A stretch of DNA of 64,000 nt from an uncultured Alphaproteobacteria bacterium (GTDB lineage Bacteria > Pseudomonadota > Alphaproteobacteria > GCA-2731375), in the NCBI GenBank assembly GCA_951812805.1, contig CATOSZ010000003.1, positions 2,062,557 through 2,126,556 on the forward strand. The letters are read 5' to 3'. The position numbers and the translations under genes are program-made. This document shows positions 1 through 9,160 of the stretch, one piece after another; position 1 is the first letter of the stretch, and every line of letters begins with the position of its first letter. The notes beneath the pieces are model-generated. The model was not told the DNA's origin, ran no database searches, and saw only the letters and a program-made list of their open reading frames with translations.

Positions 1-7
1 GCCGTGA

Positions 8-1219
8 TTAGAGCCCGAGGATCAGCTTGGCCATGATGTTGCGCTGGATCTCGTTCGAGCCGCCGTAGATCGAGGCCTTGCGCAGGTTGAAATAACGCCC
101 AGCCACGTTCATCGAATAATCCGGGCCGATCGGCGGCATGTTGGCGCCGAAGGCCAGGACGTCGTGGTCGTAGGGCTGCGCGTAATAGCCGATCGCCTCG
201 ACCGCCAGCTCGCTGATCGCCTGGCTGACCTCGGTGCCGCGGGTCTTCAGTATGGAGGATTCAGCGCCCGGCCGCTCCCCACTCGACAGCGAACTCAGGA
301 TGCGCAGCTCCGTCACCTCGACGGCGCGGGTCTCGATCTCCAGCGAATCCAACCGGCGGCGGAAACTGTCGTCCGCGATCAGCGGCGCCTGGCCGGCGCT
401 TTCGTGCTCGGCCATGTGGCGTACCTTGGCGATGGCGCCGTAGAGGCCGCCGGCAGACGCGTTGCCGCGCTCGAACTCCAGCAGGTACTTGGCGACGGTC
501 CAGCCCTGGTTTTCTTCGCCGATCCGGTTGCTCTGCGGCACCCGGACCTCATCGAACACCACCTCGTTCACCTCCTGCAGAGGCGCGGGTGTCTGGTCCA
601 GGATCGGCAGGGGGAGGACCTCGACGCCGGGCGCGGTCATGTCGATCAGCAGAAAGGTGATGCCGGCCTGGCGCTTGCCCTCGTTGCTGGTGCGGACCAG
701 GCAGAAGATCCAGTCGGCGTCCTGCGCCCGGGTCGTCCAGATCTTGCGCCCGGTGACGATGTAGTCGTCGCCGTCCGGCACCGCGCGGGTCTGCAGGCTG
801 GCGAGGTCGGAGCCGGAGCCGGGCTCGGAGTAGCCCTGGCACCACCAGACATTGGTCGCCAGGATATCCGGCAGGAAGCGTTCCTTCTGCGCGTCGGTGC
901 CGAACTGCATGATGACGGGTGCGACCATCTTCAGCCCGAAGGACACCGGGCGCGGGGCGCCGGCGCGTTGCAGCTCCGTCTCGAAGATGTACTTGCGCGA
1001 GGGCGACCATTCGGCGCCGCCGTATTGCTTGGGCCAGTTGGGCGCAATCCAACCCTTGGCATAGAGCGCCTTCTGCCAGCGGACGTGGTCGTCCTTCTCC
1101 AGGTAGCCGGTCGTCGACTTGGACGTGCGCCGGCGCATGTCCTCGGTGTATTCCTCGGCGATGAAGGCGCGGACCTCCGTGCGGAAGGCCTCGTCCTCGG
1201 GGCTGAAGTCAAAATCCAT
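8..1219 (-). CDS. Acyl-CoA dehydrogenase family protein
   Basis: A 403-residue FAD-dependent acyl-CoA dehydrogenase, the usual family length. It should oxidise an acyl-CoA thioester at the alpha-beta bond in the cytosol and pass electrons to ETF. The sequence shows the N-terminal helical domain, the middle-domain signature GYSEPGSGSDLASLQ (about residues 129-143) and the C-terminal signature YGGSNEIQRNIM. In medium-chain enzymes the catalytic Glu lies in a YEGT context; the matching position here is Gly, as in many dehydrogenases with the YGGSNEIQ variant, so the base may sit elsewhere (inference). The ATG overlaps the end of the upstream hyuB-like gene by 11 bp, making it the last gene of a four-gene operon. 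Substrate unknown. Confidence 0.93.
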   Translation of the reverse strand: MDFDFSPEDEAFRTEVRAFIAEEYTEDMRRRTSKSTTGYLEKDDHVRWQKALYAKGWIAPNWPKQYGGAEWSPSRKYIFETELQRAGAPRPVSFGLKMVAPVIMQFGTDAQKERFLPDILATNVWWCQGYSEPGSGSDLASLQTRAVPDGDDYIVTGRKIWTTRAQDADWIFCLVRTSNEGKRQAGITFLLIDMTAPGVEVLPLPILDQTPAPLQEVNEVVFDEVRVPQSNRIGEENQGWTVAKYLLEFERGNASAGGLYGAIAKVRHMAEHESAGQAPLIADDSFRRRLDSLEIETRAVEVTELRILSSLSSGERPGAESSILKTRGTEVSQAISELAVEAIGYYAQPYDHDVLAFGANMPPIGPDYSMNVAGRYFNLRKASIYGGSNEIQRNIMAKLILGL

Positions 1220-2960
1220 CGCTCTGTCCGTCCTCGTCCTGCGCCAGGCGCGCCCTCTTTATCAGGTCCCTTGCCCGGCTGGCCAGCACTTCCCCATAGG
1301 CGTTCGTCTCGTGCAGCTTGCCGTCCGCCAGGTCCCGCGCCAGCGCCGCCGCCGGCCGCGCGCCGGGATCGCCGAGGCCGCCGCCGCCGGGCGTTTCCAT
1401 GCGGATCGACTCCCCGGCCGAGAGCACGATGCGCGAGGGCTTGGAGGACAGCTCCTCCTCCGCCCCATTGCGCCGGCGGTAGAGCATCCGCGCCCGCGCG
1501 CCCTCGCCGCCGCCATCGAGCCCGGGCGCCCCCGTCTCGTGGCCATCGGAGCGCGCGGAGAACACGATGCCGTCGCGCGTCGCCGCGATTTCCCGCGCGA
1601 TGCCGAGGCCGCCGCGCCGGGTACCGGCGCCGCCCGAATCCTCCACCAGTGCGTATTCGACGACCCGCAGGCAGTATTCGTGCTCCAGCGCCTCGGCCGG
1701 CAGGTTGGAGGTGTTGGTCATATGCATCTGGACCGCTTCCATGCCGTCGGCGTCCAGGGTCGCACCGCCGCCGCCGCCGACCGTCTCCAGATAGACGAAG
1801 GGCTCGCCGTCGGCCGGCCGGGGCCCCGAGTAGACGATCGCCGGCACGATGTCGTGCCCGGCGGACATCGCCCGTTCGGCCGGCAGCAGAGGCGCGAAGG
1901 CGCGGAACAGCGCCCGGGCGATCTTGTTGCAGGTGATCGAGCGGGCGCCGCAGGCGGCGGGTGCGTCCGGGTTGACCAGGCTCGCCGGCGGCAGCACCAC
2001 GCGGATCGCCCGGAACATGCCGCTGTTGGGTGCCAGGTCCGGGTCAAGCAGGGCCTTGACGCAATAATAGACGGTGGCGTGCGTCGCACTCGGCGCGACG
2101 TTCATCGCACCGCGCGCCTGTGCGCCGGTTCGCGTGAAGTCGACGGTCAGGTCCTCGCCCGAGACCTCGACCTCGACGGCGATCGGTACCGCGCGGCCGA
2201 CGAAGCCGTCGTCGTCGAGCGATGCTTCGCCCAGATGCCGCCCGTCGGGCAGAGCCGCCACACGTCGCGCCAGGCGCCGGTGGGTGTAGGCCAGCAGGTC
2301 GTCGAGGGCGCGCTCCACCGCCGGCAAGCCCATCTCGTGGATCAGGTCGGCGACCAGCTCGCGCCCGCGCTCGTTCGTGGCGACCTGGACCTGGAGGTCG
2401 AGCCGGCGTTCCACAGCGTCGCGGGAGTTGAGCGCGATCAAGTCGATGACGTCATGCTCCAGCGCGCCGGCCCGCGCGATGTGCACGGCCGGAATGCGCA
2501 GGCCCTCCTCGTAGATCGTGCGCGACTGGCCGGAGATCGAGCCCGGTACGCTGCCGCCGACGTCGGCGTGATGGCCGATGTTGGCGGCGAAGAAGCAGAC
2601 CCGGCCGTCGTGAAACAGCGGCGTCACAACGGAGATGTCCGGGGTGTGGGTGCCGCCCGCCGCATAGGGATCGTTGCAGACGAAGGCATCGCCCTCGACC
2701 ATGTCCTCGACCGGGACCAGGGCCAGCGCCGCCTGCACGCCGCCCATCAGCGAGCCGAGATGCAGCGGCACGTGCGCCGCCTGCGCCGCCAGCCGGCCTT
2801 CCGCGTCGAACAACGCGACGGAGCAGTCCTTGCGTTCCTTGATGTTGGTCGAGAAGGAGGAGCGCACCAGGGTATGGCCCATCTCCTCCGTGACCGAGAG
2901 CAGGCGGTTGGAGAACACTTCCATCAGGATGGGATCGTGCAGGGCCGTCGCCTCGTTCAT
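1209..2960 (-). CDS. Hydantoinase B / oxoprolinase family subunit (HyuB-like)
   Basis: A 583-residue protein of the HyuB family, the partner of HyuA in ATP-dependent hydrolysis of cyclic amides (5-oxoproline, N-methylhydantoin, caprolactam) or, in relatives, in acetone/acetophenone carboxylation. Family features include ILMEVFSNRL near the N-terminus, the conserved HHADVGGSVPG segment and a Gly-rich C-terminal GGGGLGDP. An upstream ATG at 3011 lies inside the neighbouring gene. The ATG at 2960 is preferred because it overlaps the HyuA stop as ATGA (2957-2960), the classic arrangement for translational coupling of two subunits. The 3' end overlaps the acyl-CoA dehydrogenase start. Substrate cannot be read from sequence. 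Confidence 0.93.
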   Translation of the reverse strand: MNEATALHDPILMEVFSNRLLSVTEEMGHTLVRSSFSTNIKERKDCSVALFDAEGRLAAQAAHVPLHLGSLMGGVQAALALVPVEDMVEGDAFVCNDPYAAGGTHTPDISVVTPLFHDGRVCFFAANIGHHADVGGSVPGSISGQSRTIYEEGLRIPAVHIARAGALEHDVIDLIALNSRDAVERRLDLQVQVATNERGRELVADLIHEMGLPAVERALDDLLAYTHRRLARRVAALPDGRHLGEASLDDDGFVGRAVPIAVEVEVSGEDLTVDFTRTGAQARGAMNVAPSATHATVYYCVKALLDPDLAPNSGMFRAIRVVLPPASLVNPDAPAACGARSITCNKIARALFRAFAPLLPAERAMSAGHDIVPAIVYSGPRPADGEPFVYLETVGGGGGATLDADGMEAVQMHMTNTSNLPAEALEHEYCLRVVEYALVEDSGGAGTRRGGLGIAREIAATRDGIVFSARSDGHETGAPGLDGGGEGARARMLYRRRNGAEEELSSKPSRIVLSAGESIRMETPGGGGLGDPGARPAAALARDLADGKLHETNAYGEVLASRARDLIKRARLAQDEDGQSDGF

Positions 2961-4999
2961 CTGTAACGCTCCTCGATCAGAATGTTGCCGTGCGCGTCGA
3001 CGGTGGCGCACTGGCCCGGCAGGATCAACGTGGTCGCGCTCATCTCCTCGACGATGGCCGGTCCGTCCAGCACCGCGCCTACCGGCAGGCCGCCGCGATC
3101 ATGCACCGGCGTTGCCAGCCAGCCGTGTTCGCCGTCGAAATAGACCTCGCGTACGGAGACCGGGGCCGGCATTTCACCTCGCGGCAGCGCTTCCCCGCCG
3201 CCCGCCGCCTCGATGCGACCGATGGCGCGCAAGCGGCAGTTGACGATCTCGACCACCCGGCCGTCGAGCGCGTGGCCGTGTACCCGGCGGTGGGTGGCGT
3301 GGAACAGCGCCAGGAAATCGTCGAGATCGCCGGCCTCCGGCGACCAGGGCACGCGCACTTCGTGATTCTGGCCGAGATAGCGGGCATCGAGCGCCATCTC
3401 GTGCGCCCGGCGGGCGGGCGGCACCGCCTCGCCGTCGAGCCAGGCTTCGCCCTCCGCCCGCATCGCCTGCAGGCGGGCGACGATCTCCGGCCAGTCGGCC
3501 GGCGTCGCCTGGCGGATCTCCGTGCGGACGAAGTCGAGGGCGATGTCGGAGACCAGGATGCCGCGGGCACACAGCGTGCCCGGCTCGCGCGGGACCAGGA
3601 CCCGGGCGAGGCGCAGCTCCCGTGCGATCTCCGCCGCGTGCAGCGGCCCCGCCCCGCCATAGGCGACGAGGGTGAAGCCCGCGAGATCGTGGCCCCGCTC
3701 GGTCGAGACGGCGCGCACGGCCCGCGTCATGTTGGCGAGCGCGACCCGGACGATGCCGGCCGCCGCCCGTTCCGCTGTCAGCCCGAGCGGCCCGGCAATA
3801 CGGGCCTCGAGCGCCGCCCGCGCCGCCTCGGCATCGAGCGGCATGTCCCCGCCGACCAGACCGCTAGCGCCCAGACGGCCCAGCACCATGTTGGCATCGG
3901 TCAGGGTTACGGCCTCGCCGCCCTGGCCGTAGGCGACCGGTCCCGGTGCGGCGCCGGCGCTTTCGGGGCCGACCTTCAGGCCGCCGGCCTCGTCGATGCG
4001 GGCGATCGAACCGCCGCCGGCGCCGATCACATGCACGTCGATCATCGGGTTGCGAGCGGGATAGCCGGCGATCTCCCGCTCAGACGTGGCGAGCGGGCGG
4101 CCCTCGTGCACGAGAGAGACGTCGGTGCTGGTGCCGCCGACGTCGAAGGTCACGAGATTGCCGAAGCCCGCCTCCCCGGCGATCCGCGCGGCGCCGACGA
4201 CGCCGGCCGCCGGGCCCGAAAGCGCAGTGCGGACCGGATGTCGCCTGGCCGTCGGGATCGACATCAGGCCGCCGTTCGAATGGATGGTATAGGGCTCCCC
4301 CGGAATGCCGAGGGCCGCCGTCGCCTCGGCGAAGCGGGCGAGATAACGGCTCATCCGGGGGCCGACGAAGGCGTTCAGCACCGTGGTCGAGGTCCGCTCG
4401 AACTCGCGGAACTCGGGCGTCACCTCGGCGGAGACGCTGACGTAGAGCTCGGGCGCCAGTTCGGCGGCCAGTTCCGCCAGGCGTGCCTCGTGCTCGCCAC
4501 GCCGGTAGCTGTGCAGCAGGGCGATCGCCAGGGCTTCGATGCCTTGCTCGCGAAGCTCCAAGATCGCCTCGCGCGCCGCCGCCTCGTCGAGCGGGCGCAG
4601 CACCTCGCCGTCGGCCGCGATTCTCTCGTCCAGTTCCAGCCGACGCCGGCGCGGCACCAGGGGCTCGGGCTTGCGCTGGCCGTAATCATAGAGGTGCGGG
4701 CGGGTCTGCCGGCCGATCTCCAGCACGTCGCGAAAACCCTTGGTGGTCAGCAGACCGGTCGCCGCCCCGCGCCGCTCGATCACCATGTTGGTGGCGACGG
4801 TGGTGCCGTGGCCGAGGAACTCGACGTCGCGCCCTTCGGCGCCGTGCGCCGCCAGCAGGCGCGCGAGGCCGTCGCCGATGGCTCGCGACGGATCGTCCGG
4901 GGTCGAGGGGACCTTCACGTGAGTGAGCGTGCCGGCGGCCGCGTCGCTCAGCGTGAAATCGGTGAAGGTGCCGCCGACGTCGAAACCGACGCGCGGCAC
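2957..4999 (-). CDS. Hydantoinase A / oxoprolinase family subunit (HyuA-like)
   Basis: A 680-residue ATP-binding subunit of the hydantoinase/oxoprolinase family. It has the actin-like ATPase phosphate motifs DVGGTFTDF (residues 7-15) and DVGGTSTDV (286-294), plus SGPAAGVVGA (261-270). HyuA enzymes phosphorylate a lactam or carbonyl oxygen with ATP so that the partner HyuB can complete ring opening or carboxylation. The start is GTG at 4999, immediately after the stop codon of the upstream dioxygenase gene (5000-5002) with no gap. The 3' end overlaps hyuB by 4 bp. Together these imply one transcript and coupled translation. Family assignment is firm; whether the substrate is a lactam, hydantoin or ketone is open. 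Confidence 0.93.
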   Translation of the reverse strand: MPRVGFDVGGTFTDFTLSDAAAGTLTHVKVPSTPDDPSRAIGDGLARLLAAHGAEGRDVEFLGHGTTVATNMVIERRGAATGLLTTKGFRDVLEIGRQTRPHLYDYGQRKPEPLVPRRRRLELDERIAADGEVLRPLDEAAAREAILELREQGIEALAIALLHSYRRGEHEARLAELAAELAPELYVSVSAEVTPEFREFERTSTTVLNAFVGPRMSRYLARFAEATAALGIPGEPYTIHSNGGLMSIPTARRHPVRTALSGPAAGVVGAARIAGEAGFGNLVTFDVGGTSTDVSLVHEGRPLATSEREIAGYPARNPMIDVHVIGAGGGSIARIDEAGGLKVGPESAGAAPGPVAYGQGGEAVTLTDANMVLGRLGASGLVGGDMPLDAEAARAALEARIAGPLGLTAERAAAGIVRVALANMTRAVRAVSTERGHDLAGFTLVAYGGAGPLHAAEIARELRLARVLVPREPGTLCARGILVSDIALDFVRTEIRQATPADWPEIVARLQAMRAEGEAWLDGEAVPPARRAHEMALDARYLGQNHEVRVPWSPEAGDLDDFLALFHATHRRVHGHALDGRVVEIVNCRLRAIGRIEAAGGGEALPRGEMPAPVSVREVYFDGEHGWLATPVHDRGGLPVGAVLDGPAIVEEMSATTLILPGQCATVDAHGNILIEERYR

Positions 5000-6073
5000 T
5001 CAGACCGCCTCCAGCGGCAGCGTCGGCCGCTGGCCCGCGGTGACGATGCCGCCGCGCGCGCCGATCTCGATTTCGCCCCAGCGCTGGCGATAGGCCTCGG
5101 GCAGCGGGCGTCCGTCCGGCGGGCAGAGCCAGAGACGCAGCAGGTGACGCTTCGCCTCCCCGTCCGGCCAGTCGCGATAGGCGCCGCGGTCGTGCAGGAT
5201 CGTGTGGTTGTGCAGCAGCTGCACGTCGCCCGGCAGGAATTCCATGTCGAGATGGATCGCCGGATCGTCGGCCAGCGTGTCCAGCAGGTCGAAGGCTTCG
5301 ATATGGGCCTCGCTCAGCCGGGGCGCGTCGGCAAAGCGTTGGGCGGAGAGGACATAGCGGCGGATGTAATAGGTCGTCAGCAGCCCGTCGTGATGATTGA
5401 AGGCGGGCACCAGGTAATAGGGCAGGGCGCCTTCCGGCACTTCGCCGCGCCGGTCGACCGCCAGGGGACGGGTCAGCAGTTCGGCGAGGTCGGGACGGCG
5501 GCGCATCATCTCGTTGTAGAGGGTGGCGGAGGAAACGATGCGGCTCTCCCCGCCCTCCATCGCCGGGCGGAGACAGAGCAGGGCGACGATGTCGCAGCTG
5601 TCGGCGTGATAGAACTGCCGTTCCGTCGTCTGGTAGACGCGGACGTTCGGGTCGTCCGCGTGCATCCCGAGATCGCGAACATGGCCGAGCAGATGGCCCT
5701 TGCCGTTCTGCGATACCGGATGGCCGAAGTGGCGGCCGAGCCCCCAATAGAGCCGGGCGATATCCTCGATCTCCCGGCCCTCCACCGGCAGGCCGCGCAG
5801 CAGGACGAAGCCGCGCCCGCGCAGGATTTCGTGGCGCAGGCCGTCGAGGATCGGGCCGAGGGTCGGCAGGGGGAAGTTCAGGGCGTCGATGTCGATAATG
5901 TCGGTGGCCGACCGTTTGGAGGCCTCGAGTGCCGCCTCCAGTTCGTCGATTTCGGCCGCACTGAAGGGCCGTATCCAAGTGTCGTCGCGACGCATTTCGT
6001 CGCCGCGCCAGACGGCGTCGCCGGTAACGGCGGAAACCCCGCCGCCGGTTTCCATGGCCATCGACATCGCCAT
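5000..6073 (-). CDS. TauD/TfdA-family Fe(II)/2-oxoglutarate-type dioxygenase
   Basis: A 357-residue protein of the TauD/TfdA (gamma-butyrobetaine hydroxylase-like) superfamily. The iron ligands appear as YHAD (H156, D158) with a distal His in KRHLLRLW (H310) followed by the 2-oxoglutarate-binding Arg (R313). It is longer than TauD (about 280 residues) because of an N-terminal extension of about 60 residues. The ATG at 6073 is supported by an AAGGAG ribosome site about 5 nt upstream. It is the first gene of the dioxygenase-hyuA-hyuB-acyl-CoA dehydrogenase operon, so it may hydroxylate the compound that the downstream enzymes open and oxidise (inference). Confidence 0.9.
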   Translation of the reverse strand: MAMSMAMETGGGVSAVTGDAVWRGDEMRRDDTWIRPFSAAEIDELEAALEASKRSATDIIDIDALNFPLPTLGPILDGLRHEILRGRGFVLLRGLPVEGREIEDIARLYWGLGRHFGHPVSQNGKGHLLGHVRDLGMHADDPNVRVYQTTERQFYHADSCDIVALLCLRPAMEGGESRIVSSATLYNEMMRRRPDLAELLTRPLAVDRRGEVPEGALPYYLVPAFNHHDGLLTTYYIRRYVLSAQRFADAPRLSEAHIEAFDLLDTLADDPAIHLDMEFLPGDVQLLHNHTILHDRGAYRDWPDGEAKRHLLRLWLCPPDGRPLPEAYRQRWGEIEIGARGGIVTAGQRPTLPLEAV

Positions 6074-6149
6074 ATTTCTCCTTGCTCGACCCGCGTCCTC
6101 GGCAACCTACACATCTCGCACCGCTGCGGCAAAATGGTCCGGGGTTATG

Positions 6150-6155
6150 TATAAT
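6150..6155 (+). promoter_or_regulatory. Candidate -10 element upstream of the RDD gene
   Basis: A perfect TATAAT lies 45 bp before the RDD gene start, in the 127-bp region shared with the divergent dioxygenase operon. No good -35 hexamer is seen at 16-18 bp, so the call rests on the -10 alone. Confidence 0.4.
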
Positions 6156-6200
6156 AGCGCCGCGTTCCGATTCGGCGCGCAGTCATGGGGGGCATCGGGC

Positions 6201-6662
6201 ATGAGCGATGGAAACGCCACCACCGGGGGCGAGGGACGGCCGGCTGGATTCTGGATCCGGGTCGTCGCCTATATCATCGACGGAATCATCTTGAACGTCG
6301 TCAACGGAATTCTGTTCGGCATCGCGGGCGTGAATGTCTTCGCCCTGGATACCGGCAGTCCCGAAGCCGCGGGCAGTGCGGCGGGCGTCATCGGGCTAAT
6401 CCTGGTGGTGGTCAATCTCGGCTACTTCGTCGTTTTGGAAGCCTCCAAGCTGCAGGCGACGCTGGGCAAGCTGGTCGTCGGCATTCGGGTGTCGGACGCG
6501 AACGGTCAACGTATCGGAATCGGCCGCTCGATCGGCCGCACGCTGGCCAAGATCGTCTCCTACATCGTCTTGCTGATCGGCTTCATCATGGTCGCCTTTA
6601 CCGACCGCAAGCGCGGCCTGCACGACATGCTGGCGGGGACGCTGGTTCACTACCGGTCGTAG
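6201..6662 (+). CDS. RDD family integral membrane protein
   Basis: A 153-residue protein with the RDD-family layout. It opens with GFWIRVVAYIIDGIIL, including the Arg and Asp that name the family, followed by about three hydrophobic segments (roughly residues 22-50, 65-85 and 115-135). The interhelical stretch LGKLVVGIRVSDANG is typical of the family. The open frame extends upstream to 5889 but that part is antisense to the dioxygenase gene. The ATG at 6201 gives a protein of normal length and begins the family-like sequence. RDD proteins are inner-membrane proteins, some linked to ion exchange; a role here cannot be assigned. It is transcribed alone, divergently from the dioxygenase operon. 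Confidence 0.88.
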   Translation: MSDGNATTGGEGRPAGFWIRVVAYIIDGIILNVVNGILFGIAGVNVFALDTGSPEAAGSAAGVIGLILVVVNLGYFVVLEASKLQATLGKLVVGIRVSDANGQRIGIGRSIGRTLAKIVSYIVLLIGFIMVAFTDRKRGLHDMLAGTLVHYRS

Positions 6663-6689
6663 CGACCCCAACCTCCCGGCACGTCCCCC

Positions 6690-6713
6690 GCGCGGGGCGG
6701 GGATTCCCCGCGC
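6690..6713 (+). terminator. GC-rich hairpin after the RDD gene, possible terminator
   Basis: Inverted repeat GCGCGGGG (6690-6697) / CCCCGCGC (6706-6713) with an 8-nt loop, 27 bp after the RDD stop codon. No T-run follows, so rho-independent termination is uncertain. The rest of the 279-bp gap to the next gene is AT-rich for this genome and shows no clear promoter or coding signal. Confidence 0.35.
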
Positions 6714-6941
6714 CCGTTCGCCGCCGTCGCAGCCCCGGGACATAGATAAAATTTTAGGGATTATCTTTGAAAGTTCTTGCGGCATTTGAATCGAATATCC
6801 CTGAAAAACGCGTTAAATATCAATGAGTTCCGAAACGAAATTTAGAGAAAAAAATTGAAAAGATCCCGGGCATCACGAAATAATTGGACACAACGGATCG
6901 ACAGTGCGCCCCGACGGGCGACCAGCGAAGGACGGAACCAG

Positions 6942-7433
6942 ATGGCATACGGGCGGGTTGAGCAACAGCGGGCCGGCGGTCGGGCAAGCGGGTTTGTCGT
7001 CATCGCGGTCCTGCTGGCGACGGCGATCGGCAACTCGTTCATGTTCTTTCAGGTGATCTGGCCCGAGTTCTCGCCCAGCGATCCCTTCAGCGCCATGCTC
7101 TTCTTCGTCAGCGCCGCAGCGCATCTGATCTACCTCTTCATCCCCTGGTTCCTGATCGACATGTTTGCCCGCTCGGCCGGCTCAGGCGGTTTCTTCCTGC
7201 GCTTGTGCACCCTGGTCGGGGCCCTGTCCTGCGTTCTCGTGCTTTCGCTGAGCGTGCTGAAGGACGTCGTCGCGGAGCCGCCGACGCCGGTCAGCATTAC
7301 CCGCGCCAACTGCGCGGCGGCGGGCGGCGTCGCGAGTAGCGCGGATGGCCGCGTGACCTGTGAGTTTGCGAGGTCGACGCCGGCCGTGTCGGCGGACGAC
7401 AAGCCCGACGCGACCGGCGACGGCCGCGTCTGA
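6942..7433 (+). CDS. Hypothetical membrane protein
   Basis: A 163-residue protein that I do not recognise. Three hydrophobic segments are visible at about residues 17-42, 50-74 and 82-106. A hydrophilic C-terminal tail of about 55 residues contains two cysteines and a Ser/Ala/Asp-rich end. The frame is open from 6855, but the earlier codons are basic and unlike a protein start. ATG 6942 is chosen because a weak GAAGGAC site lies about 9 nt upstream and the hydrophobic core follows. It sits downstream of an unusually AT-rich spacer and ahead of the cyclic-di-GMP gene on the same strand, 122 bp away. No function is proposed. Confidence 0.6.
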   Translation: MAYGRVEQQRAGGRASGFVVIAVLLATAIGNSFMFFQVIWPEFSPSDPFSAMLFFVSAAAHLIYLFIPWFLIDMFARSAGSGGFFLRLCTLVGALSCVLVLSLSVLKDVVAEPPTPVSITRANCAAAGGVASSADGRVTCEFARSTPAVSADDKPDATGDGRV

Positions 7434-7555
7434 GCGAGGATCCGGGCGGCACGCCCTTGCCCAAACGGCGCCGCCCGGCTCCCGCTCACCCGATCATCCG
7501 ACCTTCGCGGGAATATCTGGTAAAATCGTCGTGATTCGACGGTAAGTGAGGCGAA

Positions 7556-9073
7556 ATGTACGACACCTTCGGGAAATCCGGCAGCGGCGGCTCGATGCTG
7601 GAGCGTTACACCAGCCAGCTCGGCGATTTGGTCGAGCGGCGCCACCGCGAAGCCGCCCTGATGGCCGCCAAGGAGGAGGCGGAGCGGCAGGCCGCCGCCG
7701 CCCGCGACGCCAACCGGGCGTTGCAGCGCGAGATGGAGCAGCGTCTCGAAACCCTCGCGCACATGGAGCATATGGCGAACCACGACGCGCTCACCGGCCT
7801 GCCGAACCGCAACCTGTTCAACAACCGGCTGGAGCAGGTCCTGGCGAGCGCCAAGCGCACGGATCTCGCCGTCGCCCTGATGTTCCTCGATCTCGACCAT
7901 TTCAAGAGCGTGAACGACAGTCTCGGCCACGCGGTGGGCGACGATCTGCTGAAGGCCGTGGCCCAGCGCCTCACCGACTGCGTGCGCAGTCAGGACACCG
8001 TCGCGCGCCTCGGCGGCGACGAGTTCGCCATCATCCAGGTCGGCCTCAACTATCCCGCCGACGCGCACGTCCAGGCGCAGCGGATCCTCGAGCAGTTGAC
8101 CGAGCCCTTCCAGATCGGCGCGCACAAGATCTACAGCGGGACCTCGATCGGCATCACCGTGGCGCCGGCGGACGCGGAGACGGCGGAACAGCTGCAAAGC
8201 AACGCCGACCTCGCCATGTACCAGGCCAAGGAAGAGCAGCGGAACACCTTCCGCTTTTTCGATTCCGACCTGAACGACACGGTACAGCGCCGTATGTTCC
8301 TCGAGCGGGAGCTGCGCATCGCCGTCACCCAGGAGCAGTTCTTCGTCTACTACCAGCCGAAGGTGAAGCTGCACGACCGCACGCTTGCGGGCGCCGAGGC
8401 GCTGGTGCGCTGGCGGCATCCGGAGAAGGGCATGGTTTCGCCGGCGGAGTTCATTCCCGTCGCCGAACAGACCGGCACCATCAGCCAGATCGGCGAATGG
8501 ATGTTCTACGAGTCCTGCCGGCAGTTCAAGAAATGGCAGGTCGACGGCGAGGCGCCCCTGGTGGTCGCCGTGAATCTCTCGGCCGTGCAGTTCAAGGAAC
8601 GCGACATCCCGGCCATGGTGCGCGACGTGCTGCGTGAAACCGGCCTCGATGCGAGCTGCCTGGAGCTGGAGATCACCGAGACCGCGGTGATGGGCGACAT
8701 GCGGGGTGCCGTCGACGTCCTGGTCGACCTGCACGCGCTCGGCGTCAATCTGTCGATCGACGATTTCGGCACCGGTTATTCCTCGCTCAGCTACCTCCGC
8801 CAGCTGCCGGTCAACAAGATCAAGATCGACCGCTCCTTCACGGTCGAGGTCGACCGCTTCGAGGCCGCCGCCGCGATCGCCCGCGCCGTGGTCATGCTGG
8901 GCAAGAGCCTCGGCCTCGCCGTCGTCGCCGAGGGTATCGAGAACGAGGAGCAGCTGCGCTATCTGATCGAACTCCAGTGCGAGGAGGGCCAGGGTGCGCT
9001 GTTCTCCATGCCGTTGCCGCCCGACGAGTTCGCCGCCTTCGCCCGCACCATGGGCCGCAACCTGACGGCCTGA
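7556..9073 (+). CDS. GGDEF-EAL cyclic-di-GMP turnover protein
   Basis: A 505-residue cytosolic protein with a short N-terminal coiled coil (about residues 25-75), a GGDEF domain (75-235) and an EAL domain (250-500). The cyclase active site is intact (GGDEF, 153-157) and has the product-inhibition motif RxxD (R144-D147) five residues upstream. The EAL domain keeps the signature E-A-L (281-283), the EITET glutamate (about 373), DDFGTGYSS (402-410), KIKIDRSF and VVAEGIE. Both activities therefore look possible. There is no membrane segment or recognisable sensor domain, so input would come through the coiled coil or a partner. Cyclic-di-GMP commonly controls giant adhesins, and a giant secreted protein gene begins about 20 kb away; a link is only inference. 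Confidence 0.93.
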   Translation: MYDTFGKSGSGGSMLERYTSQLGDLVERRHREAALMAAKEEAERQAAAARDANRALQREMEQRLETLAHMEHMANHDALTGLPNRNLFNNRLEQVLASAKRTDLAVALMFLDLDHFKSVNDSLGHAVGDDLLKAVAQRLTDCVRSQDTVARLGGDEFAIIQVGLNYPADAHVQAQRILEQLTEPFQIGAHKIYSGTSIGITVAPADAETAEQLQSNADLAMYQAKEEQRNTFRFFDSDLNDTVQRRMFLERELRIAVTQEQFFVYYQPKVKLHDRTLAGAEALVRWRHPEKGMVSPAEFIPVAEQTGTISQIGEWMFYESCRQFKKWQVDGEAPLVVAVNLSAVQFKERDIPAMVRDVLRETGLDASCLELEITETAVMGDMRGAVDVLVDLHALGVNLSIDDFGTGYSSLSYLRQLPVNKIKIDRSFTVEVDRFEAAAAIARAVVMLGKSLGLAVVAEGIENEEQLRYLIELQCEEGQGALFSMPLPPDEFAAFARTMGRNLTA

Positions 9074-9160
9074 CCCTTGCGCGCGCGATGGTGAGACGGT
9101 AGAGCAGGGCCGACGGCGCGCCTGCGCGCTGGTCCTGTTTCAACGACGAGGAGGGGTTCG

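Noticed and set aside
2990..6154. 1,054-residue open frame on the plus strand
   Set aside because: Antisense to hyuA and the dioxygenase, both of which have clear family motifs; no recognisable domain on this strand.
9074..9160. GC-rich inverted stretch after the GGDEF-EAL gene as a terminator
   Set aside because: Only short, interrupted arms and no T-run; too weak to annotate.
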